The notes under the pieces are model-generated. The model did no database searches. It was not told where the DNA came from and was given only the letters and a program-made list of their open reading frames with translations. A program made the position numbers and the translations under genes. Shown here one piece after another: positions 1-5,384 of a stretch of 5,384 bases of DNA (the first letter of the stretch is position 1; every line of letters begins with the position of its first letter). Source of the DNA: Oscillospiraceae bacterium (GTDB taxonomy: Bacteria > Bacillota > Clostridia > Oscillospirales > CAG-272); NCBI GenBank assembly GCA_015063655.1, contig SVTU01000093.1, positions 1-5,384 on the forward strand, given 5' to 3'.

Positions 1-2
1 GC

Positions 3-338
3 GAGTGGGGCGATATCGACATGTGGCGTTGCTACGCCTTCTACACGCATGCGGGACGCTACTACAATCCCTTCGTACCCAAGGAGGTATTCGACGCCAA
101 CGAGAACGGCGATCTTGACCTGCTTGAGGGAAAGACCGACGTTGCCGACGAGCAGGAGATCATGAAGGTCTACGGCGCACTTCAAAAGTATTTCCCCAGC
201 TGGGTTGGCTACAACATGGCCAAGTGCGGCGGCTGCATCAGAGGCTGTGTGTCGATGCTGGAAAAGAAGGGCGGCTGTATGGAGGGTCGCTTCCATGAGC
301 CGCTCAGAAAGGGCAAGCCGTGGAAGCTTGACAGATAA
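3..338 (+). CDS. 4Fe-4S cluster protein, QueG/COG1600-like, 5'-truncated (C-terminal part only)
   Basis: The reading frame is open from the left edge to a TAA at 336-338, giving 111 visible residues; the true start lies upstream of the window. Seen directly: a W-R-C at residues 8-10 followed by an aromatic stretch and NPF (residues 22-24). This lines up with the W-Q-C...NPFM segments of the next two genes, which sit just after their first Fe-S motif. A second cysteine cluster, C75-X2-C78-X3-C82 with a further Cys at 92, matches the C-terminal cluster of those genes. The tail carries F-x-x-P-L-R-K-x-x-x-W, closely matching the tail of the gene at 1310-2257. From family knowledge, such proteins are cytoplasmic redox enzymes related to epoxyqueuosine reductase. 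The N-terminal domain and first CX2CX2CX3CP motif are predicted to lie outside the window. The internal ATG at 21 is not a believable start because the homology runs upstream of it. Confidence 0.85.
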   Translation, partial: EWGDIDMWRCYAFYTHAGRYYNPFVPKEVFDANENGDLDLLEGKTDVADEQEIMKVYGALQKYFPSWVGYNMAKCGGCIRGCVSMLEKKGGCMEGRFHEPLRKGKPWKLDR

Positions 339-413
339 CGGCTGCGGCGGCAAAATCCCAAAGCACCCAAAAGAAAAAACAAAAACGATATATGGAAACA
401 GGAGAAGAAACAC

Positions 414-1313
414 ATGCTTACGAGTGACATGATAAAGGCGAAAGCCAAGGAGCTTGGGGCAAGCGTTTGCGGCATCGGTAAGATATATGATGAGCCCGAT
501 CCGCAAAGAGACCCCAAACAGATCCTGCCCAACGCCAAATGCATCATCGGCTTTGGCTTTGTCGTACCCAAAACGCTTTTCAACACCATGAACGCAGGAA
601 CTCAATATTACACGTATACCACCCTTGGCGTCAAGTATCCCGACGAGGAGCTTGCGGAGATCTTTTTACTCAAGATCGGCGGCATGATCGAGGACGAGGG
701 CTATGATGCCTGCCTGCAAAAGTCAGTCCCCAATCTGCGCATCAAGGGCGATAAGACCACCAACCCCGAGGTCATGGACACCTATGAGCTGATCCACGCC
801 TCCGCCGTGGCCGAGGGCAAGCCCGTTCCCGACGTGATCATCGATTTCGGCAAGGCCGCCAAGGCCTGCGGCATCGGCGACAGAGGCCTGAGCGGAAAGA
901 TACTGAATAAAACGTACGGCCCTTACATCCGATATTGCTTTATCATCACCGATGCTCCGCTCAAGACGGACGAGCCGATACGCACGCCCATCTGCGATGG
1001 TTGCGGCGAATGCATGAAGGCCTGCCCAGGCAAGGCGATCGACGAGAACGGTCTTGACACCTGGCAATGCTCGGTATACTACAAGGGAGCGCATAAGTCC
1101 AATCCCTTTATGACCGACGATTTCTTAAAGGGAGAGGCTGACCGTGAGGCTATCATCAACGGTGATTTCCGTTTTGATGCCGTCAGCGCACGAGCCTTGT
1201 ATCCAAAAATGAATTTCCTTCCCGACACGCAATGGGGATATTCGGCCTGCCTTTGCGGAAGAGCCTGCGACTATGCCTGCTATCAGCATTTGAAGGGGGA
1301 TAAGAAGCAATGA
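414..1313 (+). CDS. 4Fe-4S cluster protein, QueG/COG1600-like (299 aa)
   Basis: This is a probable cytoplasmic iron-sulfur redox protein of the epoxyqueuosine-reductase-like superfamily. The N-terminus (residues 1-50) has the family's pattern of a helix, a G-A-S-V-C-G-I-G segment, then P-N-A-K followed by a hydrophobic strand. A central segment C-G-I-G-x-x-G (152-158) leads into Y-G-P (168-170) and T-D-A (179-181), which resembles the QueG core. The first cluster is C194-X2-C197-X2-C200-X3-C204-P, followed by W217-Q-C219, equivalent to the R-C of QueG. A second cluster uses C279, C281, C285 and C289. The first pair has only one residue between the cysteines, unlike its neighbours. It lacks QueG's SYLTIE and CPWN motifs, so true QueG activity is unlikely. 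The ATG at 414 has an AGGAG at 400-404 with 9 nt spacing. The stop overlaps the next start by 4 bp. The C-terminus is short and lacks the F-x-x-P-x-R-K tail of its two paralogs. The precise substrate is unknown. Confidence 0.9.
   Translation: MLTSDMIKAKAKELGASVCGIGKIYDEPDPQRDPKQILPNAKCIIGFGFVVPKTLFNTMNAGTQYYTYTTLGVKYPDEELAEIFLLKIGGMIEDEGYDACLQKSVPNLRIKGDKTTNPEVMDTYELIHASAVAEGKPVPDVIIDFGKAAKACGIGDRGLSGKILNKTYGPYIRYCFIITDAPLKTDEPIRTPICDGCGECMKACPGKAIDENGLDTWQCSVYYKGAHKSNPFMTDDFLKGEADREAIINGDFRFDAVSARALYPKMNFLPDTQWGYSACLCGRACDYACYQHLKGDKKQ
1293..1300 (+). promoter_or_regulatory. Ribosome binding site inside the upstream gene, for the CDS at 1310
   Basis: AAGGGGGA lies 9 nt before the ATG at 1310, within the last codons of the preceding Fe-S gene. 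With the ATGA overlap at 1310-1313, this indicates coupled translation of the two paralogs. Confidence 0.7.
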
Positions 1314-2257
1314 GAGAAAGAATCATCGAAGCATGCAAAAAATGGGGAGCCGATCTTGTCGGCTTTGCCCCGATCTCACGCTTCCGGGGCGATTCAGCCG
1401 TACGTAAGCTGATGCCCGAGGCAAAGACCGTGATCGGTCTTGGCTTCCGTGTCCTTCGCGGTGCTTACCGCGGCATTGAGGAAGGAAGCACCTATTATCA
1501 GTATACGACAATGGGCGTGGAGAACATGGAAGAGACCGTCATGCCCATGGTTTCCGTGCGTCTGTCGATGATGCTGGAGGAGGAGGGCTATTCTGCCCTG
1601 CCCCAACGCCGTCATCAGCAGATCATGGCTGAGGATAACAGTACCAATCCCGAGGTCGCCTTCGATGCGATTTACAGAAACCGCCCCCAAGAAACACAGA
1701 TGGATTTTAACGAGGCAGCCGTCCTTTGCGGACTTGGCGAGATCGGCTTCCACGGTGCTCTTCTCACCGATGAGTTCGGCCCCTTCGTTCGCACCTGCTT
1801 TGTCCTGACCGATGCCGAGCTTGAGGCAACCCCCGTCAAGCAGCCCCATCTGTGCGACGGCTGCGGCGAATGCGCCAAGGGCTGTCCCGGAAAGGCAATT
1901 GCAGAGGACGGCACGGTCGATCCCTGGCAGTGTGCCGTCTATTACAACGGTGCCAACGGCCTCAAGAACCCCTTTATGCCCCCCGATGCCTTCCGTGATT
2001 TTGAGGACAGAGTGGCCATCATCAGCGGTGAGGCCAAGGTCACGCCCGAAACGGCCAGAAAGATCCTTCGCAATATTTATTTCTATCCCCCCGCACAGCA
2101 TGCTTATCAATGCTCCATTTGCGGACGTGCCTGCGATATGAATTGTTATATTCACCTTGAAGAAAAGGGTGTGCTTACCAAGAGCTTCAAGACCCCCTTC
2201 CGCAAGCGTGACGAGTGGTTCTTCCGGATCGAGGATTTTGATACCAAGGGAGAATGA
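1310..2257 (+). CDS. 4Fe-4S cluster protein, QueG/COG1600-like (315 aa)
   Basis: This is a paralog of the preceding gene, with matching order of motifs: G-A-D-L-V-G-F-A (13-20), Y-Y-Q-Y-T-T-M-G-V (62-70; YYTYTTLGV in the neighbour), T-N-P-E-V (112-116), C-G-L-G-x-x-G (140-146), F-G-P (156-158) and T-D-A (167-169). The first cluster is C182-X2-C185-X2-C188-X3-C192-P with W206-Q-C208 and NPFM following. The second cluster is C268-X2-C271-X3-C275-X3-C279. The C-terminal extension carries F-x-x-P-F-R-K-x-x-x-W, as in the truncated gene at the left edge. These features predict two 4Fe-4S clusters and a soluble cytoplasmic oxidoreductase or electron-transfer protein. QueG relatives bind a corrinoid, but I cannot demonstrate that here. 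The ATG at 1310 overlaps the upstream TGA, with an A/G-rich site at 1293-1300 inside the upstream gene, so translational coupling is likely. QueG itself is an alternative identity, made unlikely by the absence of SYLTIE and CPWN signatures. Confidence 0.9.
   Translation: MRERIIEACKKWGADLVGFAPISRFRGDSAVRKLMPEAKTVIGLGFRVLRGAYRGIEEGSTYYQYTTMGVENMEETVMPMVSVRLSMMLEEEGYSALPQRRHQQIMAEDNSTNPEVAFDAIYRNRPQETQMDFNEAAVLCGLGEIGFHGALLTDEFGPFVRTCFVLTDAELEATPVKQPHLCDGCGECAKGCPGKAIAEDGTVDPWQCAVYYNGANGLKNPFMPPDAFRDFEDRVAIISGEAKVTPETARKILRNIYFYPPAQHAYQCSICGRACDMNCYIHLEEKGVLTKSFKTPFRKRDEWFFRIEDFDTKGE
2246..2252 (+). promoter_or_regulatory. Ribosome binding site that decides the start of the CDS at 2263
   Basis: AAGGGAG ends 10 nt before the ATG at 2263 but only 1 nt before the ATG at 2254, which is too close for normal initiation. 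This supports 2263 as the start, although 2254 forms an ATGA overlap with the upstream stop and could be chosen by gene callers. Confidence 0.6.
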
Positions 2258-2262
2258 CGGAT

Positions 2263-2883
2263 ATGATACAGATCACGAAAGCCGATGCAGGACATGCTAT
2301 CACAGTCGACGGCAAGGTATATGCCGTGATCCCCGCTATGGCAGGTGCTGCCGATACCTTTGAGGTCATCGAGGACGGCGTTTGGAAGTGGAACAGACAC
2401 ACGGATGTGCCCACCGATCACATGCGAATGAACGTGATTCTGTTGGGAACACCGAGCTTTACCATGGTGCCGTCTGTCAGCTATAACGGAAACGGCTGGG
2501 GAGACACACCCGAATATGTGGGAGACTTTGCCGAGGACGGTACGCCCTGGTCCTTTGCCTCTCACCGTGTTACCATTCCCGCCTGCACGTACTCGGAAAA
2601 CGATGCCATCAGCATCGCCCTGATGGCCAAGGCCAACAGCAACACCGCCTGCTCTCTGTATCAGACGGACACGGGCAAGCAGCACGTGCTGATCTTCCCC
2701 GAGGAGGAAAAGCCGAAAACGCTGCAACGCCATTTTTGGGAAGGCCCCTTCCAAGGAACGATGGAGCCCACCTGTGATTTTGTGGGCATCCTCTTCACCG
2801 CTCCCTCGGACGGAAGCCGCTTCCGTTACAACCGCCTGCTTGACTTTGCCTGGCGGTATTACGGCCATGCCTTGAAGGCACCC
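2263..2883 (+). repeat. Diverged direct repeat, copy 1 (N-terminal domain of the glycosidase-like gene)
   Basis: This 621-bp coding segment aligns codon for codon, with no gaps, to 4277-4897. It includes perfectly identical stretches of 32 nt (2572-2603 with 4586-4617), 26 nt (2320-2345 with 4334-4359) and 23 nt (2606-2628 with 4620-4642). It reflects an in-place gene duplication, possibly kept similar by gene conversion. Confidence 0.8.
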
Positions 2884-4257
2884 ATGAAGGCTTCGGACCT
2901 GTACCGCTATTCCCTTGCCTTCTGCTACTATCTTTTTGAAAGAGAAAAGGACGGCTTTGCGGGCTTTGTGCGCGGAGCGGACTGGCACGCAGGCACGACC
3001 TCGTACCGAAAGACCGACCACGTATATGAGATCGGTTGGGGCGGGCACAGTGCATCTCTCTCCGCCGCCTTCATATACGATTATCTCAAGCACGGTGACA
3101 AGGAAAAGCTGGACATGGCTCTTGAGGCCTTGGACACGTGGGTCAACCGATGCGTTCTGCCTGCAGGCCACATTAAGGTACGCTTTGACTTTAACCCCAA
3201 GGATTACGATCCCGACCCCACCGTTATGCCCGATAAGTGGGATTATGGCGAAAACCGATTTGAAAATCTCTTCAATATTTACCTGCATGGCACGGCGCAC
3301 AACTTTGCCCTGGATGAAAACGGCGATAGGCTTTTCCCCATCGACGCCTGCAACAACGGCACGGCCGCTTATTGCTTCTTTGAAGCCTACGATATGCTGA
3401 AAAAGGCAGGGATCAGTAAGCCCGAATACGAAAGGGTGGCTCTTGGCATCTGCGATTTTGCCCTCAGAACGCAGGACGAGAACGGTTGCTTCGCTAAAAC
3501 GTGGGATGACAACGGCAACGTCCTGCAGAGAAAGGGCACCATTGGCTGCTTTTTGATCCTGCCCATTCTGAAGGCCTACGAAAGGACCCAAAAGGCCGAG
3601 TATCTGCAAAGCGCACAAAAAGCCTTTGATTTTTATTATCAGCAGCTTGAGGAGCAGGGCTTCACCACCGCAGGTGCGCTGGACACGTACAGTATTGATA
3701 AAGAATCCGCCTCTCCCCTTCTGCGCAGTGCGCTGGCGCTTTACGACATAACGAAGGATACAAGGTATATTGCGCAAGCGGAAAGAACGGCTTGGTACAT
3801 ATGCACCTGGATGATGCATTATACCATTCGGTATCCCGAGGATAACGTCATCGCCAAGATGGGGTATGACACCTTTGGCGCCACGTCCGTTTCCACGCCT
3901 CACCAAGCACTGGATCAATATGCTCTTCGTGACGTGCTGTCCTTCCTGAAGCTGTATGAGCTAACCGAGCATATCCAATGGAAGGAGCGTGCGCTTGCCG
4001 TTTGGTGCAATGCCACACAGTGCGTGTCTGACGGCACCTTGGTAATAAACGGACGCATTCGCCCCACGGGCGGTCAGGATGAGGCCGTCTTCCACACCCG
4101 TTGGAGACGCCAATCGGGCAAACCCTTTATGCCCTCTCAATGGCTTCCCGCCTGGCCCTGTGCATACCGCATGGAAAACCTCAGACGCTTTGAGGACTGG
4201 TCCGTATTCGACGAAGGACTGACAAGTATTGCAGGCACGCTCTGCCACAAAGAATAA
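2263..4257 (+). CDS. Glycosidase-like protein: N-terminal beta-rich domain plus (alpha/alpha)-toroid domain (664 aa)
   Basis: A large soluble protein with no signal peptide or membrane segment. I recognise the general architecture but not the family. Residues 1-190 look beta-rich, with motifs S-Y-N-G-N-G-W-G (73-80), T-P-W-S-F-A-S-H-R (94-102), I-P-A-C-T-Y-S-E-N-D (105-114) and N-S-N-T-A-C-S-L-Y (125-133). From about residue 195 on it is a chain of amphipathic helices with loops rich in aromatic, Gly, Asp and His residues: D-G-F-x-G-F-x-R-G-A-x-W-H (230-242), Y-E-x-G-W (255-259), D-A-C-N-x-G-T (361-367) and I-D-K-E-S-A (478-483). This is typical of six-hairpin glycosidase-type enzymes, so a cytoplasmic sugar-processing role is inferred. 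The ATG at 2263 is preferred over the ATG at 2254. The downstream paralog begins at the equivalent residue (M-I-S-I versus M-I-Q-I), and the Shine-Dalgarno site is 10 nt before 2263 but only 1 nt before 2254. The gene follows the Fe-S gene directly and is probably co-transcribed with it. Confidence 0.88.
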   Translation: MIQITKADAGHAITVDGKVYAVIPAMAGAADTFEVIEDGVWKWNRHTDVPTDHMRMNVILLGTPSFTMVPSVSYNGNGWGDTPEYVGDFAEDGTPWSFASHRVTIPACTYSENDAISIALMAKANSNTACSLYQTDTGKQHVLIFPEEEKPKTLQRHFWEGPFQGTMEPTCDFVGILFTAPSDGSRFRYNRLLDFAWRYYGHALKAPMKASDLYRYSLAFCYYLFEREKDGFAGFVRGADWHAGTTSYRKTDHVYEIGWGGHSASLSAAFIYDYLKHGDKEKLDMALEALDTWVNRCVLPAGHIKVRFDFNPKDYDPDPTVMPDKWDYGENRFENLFNIYLHGTAHNFALDENGDRLFPIDACNNGTAAYCFFEAYDMLKKAGISKPEYERVALGICDFALRTQDENGCFAKTWDDNGNVLQRKGTIGCFLILPILKAYERTQKAEYLQSAQKAFDFYYQQLEEQGFTTAGALDTYSIDKESASPLLRSALALYDITKDTRYIAQAERTAWYICTWMMHYTIRYPEDNVIAKMGYDTFGATSVSTPHQALDQYALRDVLSFLKLYELTEHIQWKERALAVWCNATQCVSDGTLVINGRIRPTGGQDEAVFHTRWRRQSGKPFMPSQWLPAWPCAYRMENLRRFEDWSVFDEGLTSIAGTLCHKE

Positions 4258-4266
4258 AACCCTATT

Positions 4267-4272
4267 GGAGGT
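4267..4272 (+). promoter_or_regulatory. Ribosome binding site for the CDS at 4277
   Basis: GGAGGT, a near-perfect Shine-Dalgarno sequence, ends 4 nt before the ATG at 4277. It occupies most of the 19-bp gap between the two glycosidase-like genes. The gap leaves no room for a terminator or a separate promoter. Confidence 0.75.
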
Positions 4273-4276
4273 ACGT

Positions 4277-4897
4277 ATGATCAGCATCATCAAGCAAGAG
4301 AACGGCCACGCCATAGCCCTTGACGGCAAAACGTATGCCGTGATCCCCGCTATGGCAGGCGCTACCGATACCTTTGAGATCATCGAGGAGGGGGCGTGGA
4401 GATGGCACCGCCACACCGATGCGCCCACCGATCACATGCGAATGGAAGTCATCCTTCTCGGCGAGCCTACCTTCACCATGATCCCCGCCGTCAGCTACAA
4501 CGGAAACGGCTGGGGTAACTATCCCGAATACGTGGGAGACTATGCCGAGGACGGCACACCCTGGAGCTTTGCTTCCCACCGCTCCACCATTCCCGCCTGC
4601 ACGTACTCGGAAAACGACACCATCAGCATCGCCCTGATGGCCGAGGCCAACAGCAACACAGCCTGCTCGCTGTATCAGTGCGAGGACGGCAAGCACCACG
4701 TCATCATCTTTCCCGAGGAGGAAAAGCCCAAAACCCTGCACCGCCACTTCTGGGACGAGCCCTTCCAAGGCACGATGGAGCCCGCAAGCGACTTTGAGGG
4801 TATTATTTTGGCAGTGCTCTCCGACGGAAGCCGTCACCGCTATAAGACTCTGTTGGATTTTGCGTGGCGTTACTATGGCCATACCATGCAAGCCCCC
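4277..4897 (+). repeat. Diverged direct repeat, copy 2 (N-terminal domain of the downstream paralog)
   Basis: This is the partner of the repeat copy at 2263-2883, encoding the same beta-rich domain with 159 of 207 residues identical. Similarity falls off sharply beyond its end, where the helical domain begins. Confidence 0.8.
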
Positions 4898-5384
4898 AAA
4901 ACAGCCAAGGAGCTGTACCGCCTTTCCATGGCATTCAGCGAATACCTCATTCAAAAGGAAAGAGACGGCTTCGTAGGCTTCACCAGAGGGGCGCAGTGGC
5001 ATCCGCATCTGAATGCCTATCTGAAGCGAGAGCATAACTATGAGCTTGGTTGGGTGGGGCAAAACGCATCCTTTGCCAACGCCTTCCTCTACGATTATAT
5101 CATGACGGGAGATAAGCGGCATCTTCAAATCGGTATCGATGCGCAGGATAGCTGGCTGAAGCACGGCATCACCAAGGGAGGATTTCTTTCCTCCGTCATC
5201 GATTACGAGGGTGCTAACCCCCATTTGAAGCTTCCCCTGGAGACCATGACGGCAGATGACGTGGATGCTTGGACGCTGGGAGAGGTCTACTTTGAAAAGG
5301 TCGTCGACAGAGTCGGAAAGCCCCAAAAATACCAGCGTTATAACGACGCTTGCAATCTCGGGACGGGTGCCGAGGGCTATTTTG
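4277..5384 (+). CDS. Glycosidase-like protein, tandem paralog of the gene at 2263-4257 (3'-truncated, 369 codons visible)
   Basis: The frame is open from the ATG at 4277 to the right edge; roughly the last 300 residues are missing if it matches its paralog's length. It begins 19 bp after the upstream stop, behind a strong GGAGGT at 4267-4272. Residues 1-207 align without gaps to the upstream protein, with 159 identities by hand count. Residues 208-297 show only 42 of 90. Shared motifs include S-Y-N-G-N-G-W-G (73-80), C-T-Y-S-E-N-D (108-114), N-S-N-T-A-C-S-L-Y (125-133), D-G-F-x-G-F-x-R-G-A-x-W-H (230-242), Y-E-x-G-W (255-259) and D-A-C-N-x-G-T (357-363). There is no signal peptide, so it is probably cytoplasmic. 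It probably has the same fold and reaction type as its neighbour but, given the divergent helical domain where an active site would be expected, a different substrate or partner role. The two could also act as a hetero-oligomer. No specific family or substrate can be assigned. Confidence 0.88.
   Translation, partial: MISIIKQENGHAIALDGKTYAVIPAMAGATDTFEIIEEGAWRWHRHTDAPTDHMRMEVILLGEPTFTMIPAVSYNGNGWGNYPEYVGDYAEDGTPWSFASHRSTIPACTYSENDTISIALMAEANSNTACSLYQCEDGKHHVIIFPEEEKPKTLHRHFWDEPFQGTMEPASDFEGIILAVLSDGSRHRYKTLLDFAWRYYGHTMQAPKTAKELYRLSMAFSEYLIQKERDGFVGFTRGAQWHPHLNAYLKREHNYELGWVGQNASFANAFLYDYIMTGDKRHLQIGIDAQDSWLKHGITKGGFLSSVIDYEGANPHLKLPLETMTADDVDAWTLGEVYFEKVVDRVGKPQKYQRYNDACNLGTGAEGYF

Noticed and set aside
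339..413. Possible promoter or terminator in the 75-bp A-rich gap between the first two genes
   Set aside because: A TATA-like stretch occurs near 389-394, but no matching -35 element is visible, and there is no hairpin followed by a T-run. It is more simply an A-rich leader before the ribosome binding site at 400-404.
209..589. Minus-strand open frame crossing the gap between the first two Fe-S genes
   Set aside because: It overlaps the ends of two well-supported genes. Its hydrophobic, Cys- and Ser-rich translation looks like an antisense artefact, with no supporting context.
1394..2155. Minus-strand open frame of 253 codons opposite the third Fe-S gene
   Set aside because: It is a shadow in codon register with a gene whose Fe-S motifs are unmistakable.
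414..2257. Calling one of the Fe-S genes queG
   Set aside because: The SYLTIE segment and CPWN-type second cluster expected of epoxyqueuosine reductase are absent, and three paralogs in a row argue against a housekeeping tRNA-modification gene.
2152..3918. Long minus-strand open frame of 588 codons opposite the first glycosidase-like gene
   Set aside because: It is in codon register with the sense gene and stays open only because TTA, CTA and TCA codons are rare there; a sense CTA at 3961-3963 interrupts it. The sense frame has clear homology and a ribosome binding site; the antisense product shows no recognisable domain.
4262..5326. Long minus-strand open frame of 354 codons opposite the second glycosidase-like gene, resembling the other antisense frame
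   Set aside because: It is also in register with the sense codons. Its resemblance to the first antisense frame follows automatically from the similarity of the sense paralogs, so it is not evidence for a gene.

Overview
The window is one dense, same-strand gene cluster, every gene on the + strand. It carries three consecutive genes for homologous iron-sulfur proteins (the first cut by the left edge), followed by two tandem homologous genes for large two-domain proteins that look like glycosidases (the second cut by the right edge). Shine-Dalgarno sites are strong, there are two ATGA stop/start overlaps, the DNA is moderately GC-rich by eye, and TTA, CTA and TCA codons are rare. Together with the protein style, this suggests an anaerobic, probably gut-associated member of the Clostridia (Bacillota). 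That assignment is an inference from general character, not from a marker gene.

Region 1 (1-2257): the three iron-sulfur proteins resemble the epoxyqueuosine reductase (QueG)/COG1600 type of redox protein. They share a CX2CX2CX3CP cluster motif followed by a W-x-C cysteine and an NPF motif, plus a second C-terminal cysteine cluster. They lack the features that would make any of them a convincing QueG, so no gene symbol is given. The first and second are separated by 75 bp; the second and third overlap by 4 bp.

Region 2 (2254-5384): two paralogs, each with an N-terminal domain of about 200 residues (predicted beta-rich) and a C-terminal helical domain of the (alpha/alpha) toroid type. Neither has a signal peptide, so both probably act in the cytoplasm. 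I counted 159 of 207 identical residues, ungapped, in the N-terminal domain, but only 42 of 90 in the first part of the helical domain. I cannot assign a known glycoside hydrolase family.

How they work together: the tight spacing implies one transcript and, where genes overlap, coupled translation. A cytoplasmic set of duplicated Fe-S redox proteins with duplicated sugar-enzyme-like proteins suggests a catabolic pathway that combines a reductive step with cleavage or processing of a glycosidic or sugar-containing substrate. This is inference only; no substrate can be read from the sequence. There is no sign of tRNA, rRNA, CRISPR, mobile elements or an intrinsic terminator. No gene-free stretch exceeds 75 bp.
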